A stretch of DNA of 35,610 nucleotides from Actinomycetes bacterium. Lineage in GTDB: Bacteria > Actinomycetota > Actinomycetes > S36-B12. This document shows positions 24,770 through 35,201 of the stretch, piece by piece. Location: positions 1 through 35,610 of the forward strand of contig BJGE01000017.1 in the NCBI GenBank assembly GCA_014190275.1, read 5' to 3'. The translations under genes and the position numbers were made by a program. Below the pieces are notes generated by a model that did not search any database, was not told where the DNA came from, and saw nothing but the letters and a program-made list of their open reading frames with translations. The number at the start of each line of letters is the position of its first letter. The first letter of the stretch is position 1.

Positions 24770-25883
24770 GGACGAATTGGATGCGCTGATTATGTTGGCG
24801 CATTTAGGTGAGCCTGGGGATCAGGTACTGGGTTCGTACGTGCGAAAACGTGGCCCGGTGGCAGCGGTGCAAGCAATAAAAGCGCGTAAGAGTGGCCTCC
24901 GTGATGGGGCGGGACTCTACGCGCGCCTTAGACTGGCGGACCCTGCGGCGGCGCGTGAAAAATGCGGGCGCATCGGTGCGCAAATTATCACCCGAGGGAC
25001 AGTTGACTGGCCAACACAACTTGATGATTTAGGTGATGCGGCCCCGTTCGCATTATGGGTGCAAGGGGTTGCGGGCCTTCGGCTAGCGGCTTTGCGGTCT
25101 TTGGCGGTCGTGGGTGCTCGGGCTTCTACTTCCTACGGTGAAGCTGTCTGTCGTGATTGGTGCGCGACTTTCGCGGACACCGGTTGGACCGTGGCCTCCG
25201 GTGGGGCTTATGGCATCGACGCCGCCGCTCATCGTGGCACGCTCTCCGCAAGTGGCGTAACCGTGTGTGTGCTGGCTGGTGGTGTTGACGTGGCATACCC
25301 CAAGGCCCACGAAGCACTAATTGCTCGCATCGCTGATGAGGGGGTGGTAGTCAGCGAGTCACCACCGGGTGAAGGGGTGCGCCGGCATCGGTTCTTGAGT
25401 CGCAATCGCATTATTGCGGCCCTGACTCGCGCCACTGTTGTTATTGAAGCCTCGGTTCGATCCGGAACAACCTCCACCGCAAACGCGGCAATGCAACTGA
25501 ACAGATATGTGCTGGCTGTTCCCGGGCCGGTGACCTCACCTATGTCGGCCGGTTGCCACAATCTAATTCGCGAGCAGGGGGCCATCTTGGCCTCCTGCCC
25601 AGAAGATGTTCTTGAAGTGCTCGGACCCTTATCTGCATCCATCCCGCGAGTTGGGTCAGATCCACAATTGTGGGAGGTGCCGCATAAGGTGACCGATGAT
25701 CTTTCAGCTCGTGAAATGCGAGTGCTCGATGCGTTTCCTGGTCGTGGTGAGGTATCGCTGAACCAATTGGTCTGCGATGCGGGGCTGGGGCCGATGGACG
25801 TCGCTGCGGCCCTTGGAATATTGGACACGGGGGGATTCGTGAAACCAAATGGCATGAGTTGGACCCGCGCTGGGCGCGCCTGA
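24762..25883 (+). CDS. dprA: DNA-processing protein DprA
   Basis: DprA protects incoming single-stranded DNA and loads RecA. The 373-residue protein has an N-terminal helical region (about 1-75), then the Rossmann-like core: LAVVGARASTSYG, ASGGAYGIDAAAHRGTL, TVCVLAGGVDVAYPKAHEAL, VSESPPGEG, FLSRNRIIAALT, VVIEASVRSGTTSTA, VPGPVTSPMSAGCHNLI. A C-terminal winged-helix-like domain follows (about 300-373). ATG 24762 lies inside the end of comM and gives the expected N-terminus (MTEDELDALIMLAHL); longer in-frame extensions into comM are unlikely. No other competence genes are present here. Confidence 0.92.
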   Translation: MTEDELDALIMLAHLGEPGDQVLGSYVRKRGPVAAVQAIKARKSGLRDGAGLYARLRLADPAAAREKCGRIGAQIITRGTVDWPTQLDDLGDAAPFALWVQGVAGLRLAALRSLAVVGARASTSYGEAVCRDWCATFADTGWTVASGGAYGIDAAAHRGTLSASGVTVCVLAGGVDVAYPKAHEALIARIADEGVVVSESPPGEGVRRHRFLSRNRIIAALTRATVVIEASVRSGTTSTANAAMQLNRYVLAVPGPVTSPMSAGCHNLIREQGAILASCPEDVLEVLGPLSASIPRVGSDPQLWEVPHKVTDDLSAREMRVLDAFPGRGEVSLNQLVCDAGLGPMDVAAALGILDTGGFVKPNGMSWTRAGRA

Positions 25884-25918
25884 AGCACCAAACCACCCAG
25901 TGTTGTAACGATGGTGAC

Positions 25919-26857
25919 ATGCAGGAGCAAAGCGGCACCTCGGTGGACTTTGACGAGGCCTACGCCGGTTTCACTGTTTATTTGCGCGATGAACGTGGCC
26001 GGAGCCCCCACACGGTGCGTGCATACCTCGCCGACCTTCGCGACCTCTTGAATTTCTCGACCGGAAAAGGATGTAGGCACACAAGTGACCTGACTTTGCC
26101 ATTACTTCGTGCCTGGTTGGCAACCCTGCACGGTGCCGGCCAGTCCAGGGCAACAATCGCGCGAAAGGCCGCATCTGCGCGGGCGTTCACGGCTTGGGCC
26201 TTAAGGCGCGGCTATGCCGAGACGGATCCGGGAGTGCGCTTAGCGAGCCCGCAGGTATCTCGTACGTTGCCGACCGTACTTGATGTTGCACAGGCCAGCG
26301 CGGTGATGGATCATGCGGGCGTTGCTAGTGATGACGGTGACCTCGTCGCCATCCGTGATCGATGTGTGGTCGAAGTGCTTTATGCGACGGGGATTCGAGT
26401 ATCAGAGTTGTGCAGTATCGATATTTCGGATGTGGATCTCGGCCGTCGCACAGTGCGGGTAATCGGTAAGGGGGATAAGGAGCGGGTGGTGCCGTTCGGG
26501 GTGCCAGCTGCTCAAGCCATTTCCGCTTGGCTGGAGGTCCGGGCCCAATTAGCTAAGTCAGTAAGTGGCGGAGCACTATTTTTGGGTGCACGTGGGGGTC
26601 GACTTGATCAACGTGCGGTACGAACCACGGTTGGGCGCCTAACCCAAGATGCGGGTGTGCCAAAGCTCGCACCACATGGGTTACGGCACACCGCCGCAAC
26701 GCATGTGTTGGAAGGCGGAGCGGATCTGCGCGCGGTACAGGAGTTATTGGGGCATGCCACGATGGCGACCACCCAGCGCTACACACATGTTTCGGTTGAG
26801 CGGCTGCGTAAGTCATTCGTGCAGGCACATCCCCGAGCTGAAGACGAATCGGTTTGA
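25919..26857 (+). CDS. xerC: Tyrosine recombinase XerC
   Basis: The 312-residue site-specific recombinase resolves chromosome dimers at dif together with XerD. The SAM-like N-terminal core-binding domain (about 10-100; FTVYLRDERGRSPHTVRAYLADL in part) precedes the catalytic domain. All active-site residues are visible: R160 (TGIRVSEL), K184 (IGKGDKER), H253 and R256 (HGLRHTAA), H279 (LLGHATM) and Y288 (QRYTHVS). ATG 25919 is chosen over an earlier in-frame ATG (25859) that would overlap dprA and add 20 unconserved residues. Its position between dprA and rpsB is typical. The antisense M23 gene overlaps its last 305 bases. Confidence 0.92.
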   Translation: MQEQSGTSVDFDEAYAGFTVYLRDERGRSPHTVRAYLADLRDLLNFSTGKGCRHTSDLTLPLLRAWLATLHGAGQSRATIARKAASARAFTAWALRRGYAETDPGVRLASPQVSRTLPTVLDVAQASAVMDHAGVASDDGDLVAIRDRCVVEVLYATGIRVSELCSIDISDVDLGRRTVRVIGKGDKERVVPFGVPAAQAISAWLEVRAQLAKSVSGGALFLGARGGRLDQRAVRTTVGRLTQDAGVPKLAPHGLRHTAATHVLEGGADLRAVQELLGHATMATTQRYTHVSVERLRKSFVQAHPRAEDESV

Positions 26858-27281
26858 GAACCGCCGGGCGCCGCCCCAGTAGTAGCAGTGGATCCAGATA
26901 TTCACTACCTGACTTGAGGCCAAGGTGTAGGCAGCGATTGGTGCAGTGCCCGCCGGCGGCCACCTGACCAATCACCTGCCCACCAAGCACCGAGTCGCCC
27001 GTATTGAATTCGGCGCGCACCGGTTCGTAGGTGGATCGAAACCGCCCGTGCCCAATCGAGATGACCGGCCGCCCGGCGACCAGGCCGGCAAAAAGGACGG
27101 TGCCGGGCCCGATGGCTCGCACCTGTTGGCCGGGTTCGGCGGCTAAATCCACCCCACGGTGCCCGGCCGACCAGATCTGCTCGGGTGGGTCAAAGCCATC
27201 GACCACGATCGCCGGGGCTACCGGCCAGACCCAGATCCCAAGGGCCAGTGGCAGCAATTGGATAAGTAAGGGAAGGCTCAT
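26553..27281 (-). CDS. M23-family peptidase-like protein with antisense C-terminal extension
   Basis: A signal peptide (MSLPLLIQLLPLALGIWVWP) leads to a single LytM/M23 domain: IWSAGHRGVDLAAEPGQQVRAIGPGTVLFAG (the HxxxD zinc motif, quoted around the match), GRFRSTYEPV, NTGDSVLGGQVIG and CTNRCLHLGLKSGSEYLDPLLLLGRRP. In the second zinc motif the first histidine of HxH appears to be cysteine (CLH), as in many actinobacterial relatives, so hydrolytic activity is uncertain. Homologues normally end near LLGRRPAVLKP, which is about 26850. Here the frame continues about 98 codons antisense to xerC. ATG 27281 is chosen for the signal peptide; the region upstream belongs to the rpsB leader. Confidence 0.75.
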   Translation of the reverse strand: MSLPLLIQLLPLALGIWVWPVAPAIVVDGFDPPEQIWSAGHRGVDLAAEPGQQVRAIGPGTVLFAGLVAGRPVISIGHGRFRSTYEPVRAEFNTGDSVLGGQVIGQVAAGGHCTNRCLHLGLKSGSEYLDPLLLLGRRPAVLKPIRLQLGDVPARMTYAAAQPKHVCSAGWSPSWHAPITPVPRADPLRLPTHALRRCAVTHVVRALAHPHLGLGAQPWFVPHVDQVDPHVHPKIVLRHLLT

Positions 27282-27382
27282 AGCGGCAGCCTGCCGGCCA
27301 GCAGGTGGTCCAGCCAGCGGCCCGGCCGAGCCGGTGGGCACCTGGACACCGGCCTGTGGGCAAACCGATGACAGCCGTCCCC

Positions 27383-27561
27383 TAGGATGAGACCAAATAC
27401 GCACGGCTTTTCCTTGGCGCTTTCCCCATGGCCAAGGCCGAAACGGCGCGGTGCCACCTAGGTGGGAGCCGGGTTCGGAAGTCGTCAGGGGTAGCGGCCA
27501 CCCGGCCGATACCAAGAACCGAAGCGCCGGGTGCTCCGGCGCGCTGAAGGAGTGCTCTGCC
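27383..27561 (+). promoter_or_regulatory. rpsB promoter/leader region with a hairpin next to the ribosome binding site
   Basis: A possible -10 element TAGGAT (27383-27388) without a good -35 lies about 175 bases before rpsB. Near the gene, GCGCCGG (27524-27530) pairs with CCGGCGC (27536-27542) over a 5-base loop. The hairpin ends four bases before the AAGGAG ribosome binding site (27547-27552). Ribosomal protein S2 operons are autoregulated through their leader in several bacteria; a similar role here is a guess from position. The rest of the 280-base divergent region to the M23 gene shows no gene. Confidence 0.35.
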
Positions 27562-28395
27562 ATGGCTGTCGTGACAATGCGTCAACTACTCGAAAGTGGT
27601 GTCCACTTCGGACACCAGACCCGTCGCTGGAACCCGAAGATGAAGAGATTCATCTTCACCGAGCGCAACGGTATCTACATCATCGATATCCAGCAGTCGC
27701 TGTCGTATATAGATCGCGCCTATGAATATGTCCGCGACACGGTTGCCCGCGGCGGCAGCATCATGTTCGTCGGAACCAAGAAGCAAGGCCAGGAGGCCAT
27801 CGCCGAGCAAGCAACGCGGGTGGGCATGCCATATGTCAACCAGCGCTGGCTCGGTGGCATGCTCACCAACTTCAACACCGTTTCGATGCGCCTGCGGCGC
27901 ATGAAGGAACTTGAGTCAATTAATTTCGATGACGTTGCCGCGTCGGGCTTGACCAAGAAAGAACTCCTCATGATGCGTCGCGAGAAGGACAAACTCGAGA
28001 AGACCCTCGGTGGCATTCGTGACATGACCAAAATCCCAAGTGCCGTGTGGATTATAGACACCAACAAGGAGCACATCGCGGTTGGCGAGGCCCATAAGCT
28101 CGGCATTCCCGTGATCGCGGTTCTTGACACAAATTGCGACCCGGATGTCGTTGATTTCCCGATCCCGGGCAATGACGATGCCATCCGCTCGGTTGCGCTG
28201 CTGACACGAGTAATTGCTGACGCGGTAGCCGAAGGACTGATGGCTCGGGCCGGTCGCGCAATCGCCGATGCCGACAGCACCGAGGAGCCACTTGCTGAAT
28301 GGGAACGCGAGCTTCTCGCGGGCACCAACGTTGAAGAAAGTGTTGTCTCTGCAGAAGCCGCGCCAGTAGCAATCGTAGAAGCCGAAGTTCAATAA
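27562..28395 (+). CDS. rpsB: 30S ribosomal protein S2
   Basis: The 277-residue product is a full-length S2: [62 protein letters not shown], and [21 protein letters not shown] variable acidic C-terminal tail (about 245-277) follows, as is usual in actinobacteria. The ATG at 27562 has a clear AAGGAG site nine bases upstream. It opens the translation operon rpsB-tsf-pyrH-frr and is separated by 22 bases from tsf. Confidence 0.98.
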   Translation: MAVVTMRQLLESGVHFGHQTRRWNPKMKRFIFTERNGIYIIDIQQSLSYIDRAYEYVRDTVARGGSIMFVGTKKQGQEAIAEQATRVGMPYVNQRWLGGMLTNFNTVSMRLRRMKELESINFDDVAASGLTKKELLMMRREKDKLEKTLGGIRDMTKIPSAVWIIDTNKEHIAVGEAHKLGIPVIAVLDTNCDPDVVDFPIPGNDDAIRSVALLTRVIADAVAEGLMARAGRAIADADSTEEPLAEWERELLAGTNVEESVVSAEAAPVAIVEAEVQ

Positions 28396-28417
28396 GCGAA
28401 AGGGATCCAAGATCACC

Positions 28418-29236
28418 ATGGCGAACATCACCGCCGCAGAGGTAAAGAAGCTCCGCGATAGCACGGCCGCTGGAATGATGGAGTGCAAGCGCGCCCTCGA
28501 AGAAGCCGATGGCGACTTCGACAAGGCCGTTGAGATTCTCCGGATCTCCGGTGCCGCTAAAGCCGCCAAGCGCGGAGCCGAACGCTCCGTATCCAACGGT
28601 CTCGTGGCCGCCGACGGCAACGCGATGATTGAGTTACTTTGCGAGACGGATTTTGTTGCCAAGAGCGCTGACTTCCAAGCACTTTCGGATGAGATCGTCA
28701 AAGTCGCCGCGGCTGGTCAAATCGGTGACATTGCGGTTCTGGGCACCTCACTTTTGGCCGACGGCCGCAGTGTTAACGACGCGATTGCCGAGTTGGCAGG
28801 CGTCATCGGCGAGAAGATTGAGTTGGGGAAGGTAGTCGTGCTCACGCCACCGGTGGCGCTGTATCTGCATCGCCGGGCCTCGGATCTGCCGCCCCAGGTT
28901 GGCGTGCTCGTCGCCTACACCGGTGACGAAGGAGCCGCGCGTGGCGCTGCCATGCAGGTGGCCGCAATGCGGCCGCAGTTTGTCACTCGCGAAGAAGTGC
29001 CCGCAGATATTGTCGAAAATGAGCGACGCATCGCAGAAGCTACGGCCAAGGAAGAAGGTAAGCCTGAGGCTGCGCTCCCGAAGATTGTTGAAGGGAGGGT
29101 AACCGGCTTCTACAAAGATACGGTGCTGCTAGAACAGCCCAGTGTCGTTGATAACAAGCGGTCGGTTGCCCAAGTACTCGGTGACGCAAAAACAACCGTG
29201 ACGGCATTTGCACGTTTCGAGGCCGGCCAGTCCTAG
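28418..29236 (+). CDS. tsf: Elongation factor Ts
   Basis: It is the guanine nucleotide exchange factor for EF-Tu. Length is 272 residues. The N-terminal UBA-like domain [21 protein letters not shown] and the EF-Tu-binding core [12 protein letters not shown] (TDFV motif) are intact. The coiled-coil and C-terminal segments follow, with [19 protein letters not shown] near the end. An AAAGGGA ribosome binding sequence precedes ATG 28418. It lies in the usual place between rpsB and pyrH; the C-terminal subdomain order is normal for actinobacteria. Confidence 0.98.
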   Translation: MANITAAEVKKLRDSTAAGMMECKRALEEADGDFDKAVEILRISGAAKAAKRGAERSVSNGLVAADGNAMIELLCETDFVAKSADFQALSDEIVKVAAAGQIGDIAVLGTSLLADGRSVNDAIAELAGVIGEKIELGKVVVLTPPVALYLHRRASDLPPQVGVLVAYTGDEGAARGAAMQVAAMRPQFVTREEVPADIVENERRIAEATAKEEGKPEAALPKIVEGRVTGFYKDTVLLEQPSVVDNKRSVAQVLGDAKTTVTAFARFEAGQS

Positions 29237-29278
29237 ATTAACCGGCTTTTAGCGCAATCGGGCGGGAGGATCAAGTAG

Positions 29279-30070
<792 letters not shown>

Positions 30071-30113
30071 CCGCCAACCAGTTGAATTGTGTTGATCGAA
30101 TGGGGAGTGCAAC

Positions 30114-30680
30114 GTGAGTGAGCAAATTGACCTGATACTTCTCGAGGCCGAGGAGAAGATGGACAAAGCCATAGCCATCGCGCGCGAGGACTTCGCCACG
30201 ATTCGTACCGGTCGTGCTACTCCGGCCATGTTTAATAAAATCGTGGTGGATTATTACGATACCCTGACACCCTTAAACCAGCTGGCTTCATTTCAAACCC
30301 CAGAGGCTCGAATGATCGTCATCGTGCCTTATGACAAAGGTGCATTTGGTGCCATCGAAAAAGCACTACGTGATAGCGATCTGGGAATCAACCCCACTAG
30401 TGATGGAAATTTAATCCGAGTGGTGCTCCCGCAACTAACCGAGGAGCGACGCCGCGAATACATCAAGGTGGCGAAGAACAAGGCCGAGGAAGCCCGGGTA
30501 TCGGTGCGAAATATTCGCCGCCATGCCAAAGATCAACTGGACAAAATGCAAAAGGATGGTGAGGCTGGCGAGGATGACGTCCGTCGTGCCGAGAAGCACC
30601 TTGACGATGTCACCCACAAGCAGGTCGAGCATATTGACGAGGTTTTGAAGCACAAAGAAGCAGAACTGCTCGAGGTCTGA
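30114..30680 (+). CDS. frr: Ribosome recycling factor
   Basis: The 188-residue factor splits post-termination ribosomes together with EF-G. Its three-helix bundle and small beta domain are evident: [64 protein letters not shown] and [20 protein letters not shown]. The GTG start at 30114 has GGGGAG upstream. The stop is followed two bases later by the cdsA TTG start, so the two genes are almost certainly cotranscribed. Confidence 0.98.
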   Translation: MSEQIDLILLEAEEKMDKAIAIAREDFATIRTGRATPAMFNKIVVDYYDTLTPLNQLASFQTPEARMIVIVPYDKGAFGAIEKALRDSDLGINPTSDGNLIRVVLPQLTEERRREYIKVAKNKAEEARVSVRNIRRHAKDQLDKMQKDGEAGEDDVRRAEKHLDDVTHKQVEHIDEVLKHKEAELLEV

Positions 30681-30682
30681 TT

Positions 30683-31540
30683 TTGAACGACACACCGGCA
30701 GCACCGAAAGGGAAGAAGTCCCGGGCGGGACGTAATCTTCCGGCGGCTATTGGGTCGGCGCTCATCCTTGCGGCCGTAGTTTTAACTAGCCTTTTCACCA
30801 TCAAGTGGCTGTTCGGGATTGTCGTCATTATCGCGATTTTGGTGGCGGTCCGCGAGTTCGTCCAGGCATTTAATCAACGCGAGATCCACATTGCCCGCAC
30901 TCCGCTGTTCATTGCGGCCGTGGTGCTACCGGGTGCCGCGTACCTGTGGGGCCCACTCGCGCAGTTGCTTGCCTTTGGCTTGACTATTCTTGCGGTGATG
31001 TTCTGGCGGATTCGCCGGGGCACCGACGGGTATGTGCGCGATGTGACGGCGAGTGTATTTGTGGCCGCCTATTTACCGTTTATGTCGGCTTTCCTAATGC
31101 TCACACTTGCCGCAGATAACGGCCCGCAGCGGGTTTTAGTGTTTATTCTGCTGACCGTTGCAAATGATATCGGGGGCTACGCGGCGGGAGTGTTTTTTGG
31201 CAAGCACCCGATCGCCGCGCAGATTAGCCCGAAGAAGTCTTGGGAGGGCTTTGCGGGATCAATTCTGTTGCAGGGCGCGGTTGGTGCGGCCAGTTTTGTG
31301 TGGCTTCTTGACGCACCTTGGTGGCAGGGCGTAATTGCCGGAGTAGTTCTTGCGATCACCGCAACCGCTGGCGATTTCGCCGAAAGTGCGATCAAGCGTG
31401 ACCTTGGACTTAAAGACATGGGTACCTTGTTACCGGGTCACGGGGGCATGATGGATCGGCTGGATTCCCTTATCCCCAATGCGTTCACCTCTTGGGCCTT
31501 GTTCGCGCTCTTCCTCGGCACCGGCTTCGCGGCCACCTGA
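30683..31540 (+). CDS. cdsA: Phosphatidate cytidylyltransferase (CDP-diacylglycerol synthase)
   Basis: This integral membrane enzyme makes CDP-diacylglycerol from phosphatidate and CTP, the branch point to phosphatidylinositol, phosphatidylglycerol and cardiolipin. The 285-residue protein has a basic N-terminus (about 1-25) and roughly eight hydrophobic helices. It also carries the CDS signature [33 protein letters not shown] (quoted in part in the order seen) near the C-terminus. [12 protein letters not shown] is a further conserved cytoplasmic motif. The start is a rare TTG. The stop overlaps the rlmN ATG by one base. Confidence 0.95.
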   Translation: MNDTPAAPKGKKSRAGRNLPAAIGSALILAAVVLTSLFTIKWLFGIVVIIAILVAVREFVQAFNQREIHIARTPLFIAAVVLPGAAYLWGPLAQLLAFGLTILAVMFWRIRRGTDGYVRDVTASVFVAAYLPFMSAFLMLTLAADNGPQRVLVFILLTVANDIGGYAAGVFFGKHPIAAQISPKKSWEGFAGSILLQGAVGAASFVWLLDAPWWQGVIAGVVLAITATAGDFAESAIKRDLGLKDMGTLLPGHGGMMDRLDSLIPNAFTSWALFALFLGTGFAAT

Positions 31541-32661
31541 TGAGCGCTCCTAAGTCAGGGTTATCGCCTGGGGAGTTACTCATGGAGGCTCCCAGGCGCG
31601 GCAAGCCACCGCGGCACCTAATGGATTTGGATCCGCAGCAACGACGGGCGGCATTTATTGAGTTGGGCCTGCCGGCATTTCGTGCTGATCAAGTCTCGCG
31701 CCAGTGGTTAGGGCGACTGTCTGATGACTATAACTCTTGGACCGATCTGCCGGCACAGTTGCGCGAACAGGTTGCCAAGATGTTTCTGCCGCCGTTGTTG
31801 ACCCCGGTTAGGTCAATAGATTGTGATGGCGGCACCACCGTCAAGTCGGTCTGGCGACTGCACGACGGCGCAGTGGTGGAGTCGGTACTGATGCGCTATC
31901 CCGAGCGCGTGACCATGTGCATCTCTTCGCAGGCGGGGTGCGGGATGAACTGCCCCTTTTGTGCGACCGGGCAGGCGGGGCTAACCCGAAATCTCTCGAC
32001 GGCAGAGATAGTCGAGCAGGTGCTCGCAGGTGCGCGGGCACTAGATCGCGGCCAGATCGCTGGTGGGTCGGGACGAGTCTCGAATGTGGTCTTCATGGGC
32101 ATGGGTGAACCCATGGCTAACTACCGTGCTGTAGTCGAAGCGGTGCGCCGCCTTATTTCACCCGTGCCCGATGGCCTCGGCCTAAGTGCTCGGGGGATCA
32201 CGGTTTCTACCGTGGGCCTGGTTCCGCGCATGCAGGAATTGGCGGGGGAAGGCCTGCCGGTCACCCTAGCGCTGTCACTGCACGCACCCGATGACGAGTT
32301 GCGAGATACGTTGGTTCCAGTCAATACCCGCTGGCCGGTTGCGGAGGTATTGAACGCCGCTTGGGAGTACGCCGATCGTACCCACCGACGCATCAGTATT
32401 GAATATGCACTAATTCGTGAGATCAATGATCAACGTTGGCGGGCGGAGCTACTAGCGGACCTTCTGGTAGGTCATCTGGTGCACGTGAACCTCATACCGC
32501 TGAACCCGACGCCCGGATCCATCTGGACAGCATCCCGCCCAGCCGATGAGGATGAGTTCGTCCGGACCCTGCGCGACCGTGGGCTTGCCGTAACGGTTCG
32601 AGGTACCCGAGGCCGCGAGATTGACGGGGCGTGCGGGCAGCTAGCCGCGGCCGTCAACTGA
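31540..32661 (+). CDS. rlmN: 23S rRNA (adenine2503-C2)-methyltransferase RlmN
   Basis: This radical SAM enzyme methylates A2503 of 23S rRNA (and A37 of some tRNAs in relatives). The 373-residue protein has the CxxxCxxC cluster motif at C134, C138 and C141 ([17 protein letters not shown]), the GMGEPMANY motif, [11 protein letters not shown]-type strands, and the C-terminal cysteine that forms the methylation intermediate (DGACGQL, C365). The conserved QWLG...DLPAQLRE N-terminal domain is present. ATG 31540 overlaps the cdsA stop (TGATG). The dxr gene that often follows in actinobacteria is not here; a channel gene comes next. Confidence 0.95.
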   Translation: MSAPKSGLSPGELLMEAPRRGKPPRHLMDLDPQQRRAAFIELGLPAFRADQVSRQWLGRLSDDYNSWTDLPAQLREQVAKMFLPPLLTPVRSIDCDGGTTVKSVWRLHDGAVVESVLMRYPERVTMCISSQAGCGMNCPFCATGQAGLTRNLSTAEIVEQVLAGARALDRGQIAGGSGRVSNVVFMGMGEPMANYRAVVEAVRRLISPVPDGLGLSARGITVSTVGLVPRMQELAGEGLPVTLALSLHAPDDELRDTLVPVNTRWPVAEVLNAAWEYADRTHRRISIEYALIREINDQRWRAELLADLLVGHLVHVNLIPLNPTPGSIWTASRPADEDEFVRTLRDRGLAVTVRGTRGREIDGACGQLAAAVN

Positions 32662-32673
32662 CATAATTGGGTC

Positions 32674-33273
32674 ATGACCACTCCAGCGGTTGATCCGGTT
32701 GCGGCGCTGGCGGCTAGTACCGCCCACCTCAGTGCCTGGGCCAAGACGAAGGTAGTTCTTGTATCGGTGGTTAGAACCTTGCTCGGAATCTCGTTCATCG
32801 CCGCGGTTCTCGTGCTTGTCCCAGCCCGCCCCCACCTAAATATTTGGGTCCCGGCTGGGGCCATAATTTTGATGATTGGGGTTTATCTGTGGTACTTCCG
32901 GCTCCAACTGCGCCGGATTCGAAAAGCAAGATATCCGCAGATTCAGGCAAGCGAGGCACTAATTCTTGTGGCGACGATGTTCCTCGCCATATTTGCGGTT
33001 ACTTACGACATGATGTCGGGCGCCGACCCAGCCTCGTTTACCGAGGACCTAGATCGATTCTCGGCTTTCTACTTTGCGGTCACGGTATTGGCAACTGTTG
33101 GGTTCGGTGATATTACTCCGGTAACCACCGCGGCAAGATCCGTCGCGATGATCCAGATGGCTATTGATATTTCGTTCATCGCCATCGCGGTGAAAATCGT
33201 GGGCGGGGCTGCGAATAAAGCACTTACTCAACGTCAAAGTGCTACTAAATCGGTTTCTAATCAAGACAAATAA
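32674..33273 (+). CDS. Small potassium-channel-like membrane protein
   Basis: This 199-residue protein has about four hydrophobic segments (roughly 28-50, 56-74, 92-110, 140-172). Between the last two lies a pore loop with the K+ filter TVGFGDITP and the inner-helix glycine region IVGGAAN. It fits the Ion_trans_2 (two-pore-segment) family with an extra N-terminal hairpin. No RCK/TrkA domain follows, so gating by ligand is not apparent. It lies only 12 bases after rlmN and 29 bases before the propionyl-CoA synthetase gene. The physiological role is unknown. Confidence 0.85.
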   Translation: MTTPAVDPVAALAASTAHLSAWAKTKVVLVSVVRTLLGISFIAAVLVLVPARPHLNIWVPAGAIILMIGVYLWYFRLQLRRIRKARYPQIQASEALILVATMFLAIFAVTYDMMSGADPASFTEDLDRFSAFYFAVTVLATVGFGDITPVTTAARSVAMIQMAIDISFIAIAVKIVGGAANKALTQRQSATKSVSNQDK

Positions 33274-33302
33274 TTTCGATCACGATTTAGATCGGGGACC
33301 GC

Positions 33303-35192
33303 ATGGTTGGGTACCGCGAGGTTCGCCGCCTGTGGCAGGACGATCCGATCGATTTCTGGCGGGCCGCCGCTAAGCAGATCGACTGGATCAGCGCCCCCGA
33401 GAACATTCTTGATCGCAGCCGGGCGCCGCTGTACCACTGGTACCCGGACGGTGTCCTCAACACTTGCGCTAACGCCCTGGATCGCCAGGTGGCAGCTGGT
33501 CGAGGTGACCAGGTTGCAATCTATTACGACAGCCCACTGACCGACAGTAAACAGGCCATTACCTATCGTGAATTACTCGATCAGGTGGCCCTATTCGCCG
33601 GCGGCCTGGCCAGCCTTGGCGTGCACAAAAGCGACCGCGTGCTGATATATATGCCGATGGTTCCGCAGGCGGCGGTTGCGATGCTCGCATGTGCCCGGTT
33701 GGGCGCGGTGCATTCGGTGGTATTCGGTGGTTTCGCCGCCGCCGAACTCGCCGCCCGGATCGATGATGCCGAACCCGTTGTCATCGTCAGTGCATCATGC
33801 GGCATTGAACCGGGAAGAATTGTTGAGTATCAACCTATTGTCGAGGAAGCCATCAAGTTGGCAGGTCACAAACCGACTGCCGTGGTGGTGCTGCAGCGGG
33901 CTCAGTCACCGGCGGTTCTGGGTGCGCGCGAGGTCGACTGGCAGGAGTTAATGGCAACTGCCACTGAACATGATTTCGTCCCGGTGCACGCGAATGATCC
34001 GCTCTACATCCTTTACACCTCAGGTACCACGGGTAAGCCCAAAGGCGTGGTGCGCGATAACGGTGGCCACGCGGTCGCGATGGCCTGGTCATTCACCAAT
34101 GTCTACGGCATGGGTGCGGGCGATGTCTGGTGGGCGGCATCTGATATCGGCTGGGTGGTCGGGCACTCCTACATCGTCTATGCACCGCTGATCTGTGGCG
34201 CGACCACGGTGATGTACGAGGGCAAGCCGGTCGGCACCCCAGACGCCGGGGCCTTCTGGCGGATGATCGAGGAGTATCGGGTGAACGGGCTCTTCGTAGC
34301 CCCGACCGCCATCAGGGCTATTCGCAAGGAGGATGCGGCCGGCTCGCACCTCAGTCAGTACGATTTAACATCCTTGCGCACGTTGTTCCTAGCCGGCGAG
34401 CGACTGGACCCGAGCACATTTGAGTGGGCGAGCGAACAATTGGGGATCCCGGTCGTTGACAACTGGTGGCAAACCGAAAGCGGTTGGCCAATCGCATCGA
34501 ACCTGCGCGGGTTAGACCCGATGCCGATCAAGTCCGGGTCACCAAGTGTGATCGTACCCGGCTACGAAGTACGGATTCTTGACGCCCAAGGCAAGGAGGA
34601 ACCACCCGGCACCGAAGGTGCGATCGTCATCAAGCTCCCTATGCCCCCGGGTACCTTGCCTACCTTGTGGGGTGATGACCAACGCTTCATCGATTCGTAT
34701 TTGACGGTTTTCCCCGGTTACTACACCACCGGTGATGGTGGCTATTTCGACGAGGATCAGTACCTGCATGTAATGGGCCGCACCGATGATGTGATCAATG
34801 TAGCCGGCCACCGGCTATCGACCGGCTCGATGGAAGCCGTTGTGGCGGCTAATTCGATGGTGGCCGAGTGCGCGGTTATTGGAGTTCACGATGAGTTAAA
34901 AGGCCAGATTCCACGCGCCTTCGTGGTGTTAAAGGCCGGAGTAGAAGTAGACCCAATGGTGCTGCGCGCCACGATCGTGGCGGCCGTGCGCGATGAAATC
35001 GGGCCGGTGGCCGCACTCAAGGAAGTCGTTGTCGTTTCGGCCCTGCCGAAGACTCGCTCGGGCAAGATTCTGCGGGCCACCATGCGCAGTATTGCTGATG
35101 GGCGTGAGTTCGTGGTGCCGAGCACGATTGAAGATATCGCGGTTCTCGAAGCCATCACCCCATTGCTGCACGGGGAAATCACCGCCGATTAG
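33303..35192 (+). CDS. prpE: Propionyl-CoA synthetase (AMP-forming)
   Basis: It activates propionate (and probably acetate) to the CoA thioester with ATP. The 629-residue protein is full length and resembles PrpE/ACSS3 more than Acs. It shows the N-terminal ACAS domain (IDFWRAAAKQIDW), the P-loop YTSGTTGKPKGVVRDNGG with the PrpE-typical RDNGG, DIGWVVGHSYIVYAPL, NWWQTESGWPI, YYTTGDGGYFDE and VMGRTDDVINVAGHRLST. The C-terminal PKTRSGKILRATMR carries the catalytic, acetylation-regulated lysine. A short inverted repeat (CGATC/GATCG, 33277-33294) precedes the ATG. No methylcitrate or methylmalonyl-CoA genes are adjacent. An IS remnant begins nine bases after the stop. Confidence 0.93.
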   Translation: MVGYREVRRLWQDDPIDFWRAAAKQIDWISAPENILDRSRAPLYHWYPDGVLNTCANALDRQVAAGRGDQVAIYYDSPLTDSKQAITYRELLDQVALFAGGLASLGVHKSDRVLIYMPMVPQAAVAMLACARLGAVHSVVFGGFAAAELAARIDDAEPVVIVSASCGIEPGRIVEYQPIVEEAIKLAGHKPTAVVVLQRAQSPAVLGAREVDWQELMATATEHDFVPVHANDPLYILYTSGTTGKPKGVVRDNGGHAVAMAWSFTNVYGMGAGDVWWAASDIGWVVGHSYIVYAPLICGATTVMYEGKPVGTPDAGAFWRMIEEYRVNGLFVAPTAIRAIRKEDAAGSHLSQYDLTSLRTLFLAGERLDPSTFEWASEQLGIPVVDNWWQTESGWPIASNLRGLDPMPIKSGSPSVIVPGYEVRILDAQGKEEPPGTEGAIVIKLPMPPGTLPTLWGDDQRFIDSYLTVFPGYYTTGDGGYFDEDQYLHVMGRTDDVINVAGHRLSTGSMEAVVAANSMVAECAVIGVHDELKGQIPRAFVVLKAGVEVDPMVLRATIVAAVRDEIGPVAALKEVVVVSALPKTRSGKILRATMRSIADGREFVVPSTIEDIAVLEAITPLLHGEITAD

Positions 35193-35201
35193 CCCAGACC
35201 C

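Noticed and set aside
25229-26080. 283-codon minus-strand frame opposite dprA and the start of xerC
   Set aside because: It is the antisense of conserved DprA motifs, low in plausible domain content; typical shadow in high-GC DNA.
27282-27563. 94-residue N-terminal extension of the M23 protein
   Set aside because: The signal peptide begins at ATG 27281; the extension reads through the rpsB leader and is rich in Pro/Gly/Arg without conservation.
27720-28701. Two long minus-strand frames opposite rpsB and tsf
   Set aside because: Both mirror essential, highly conserved genes, and neither product shows a recognisable domain.
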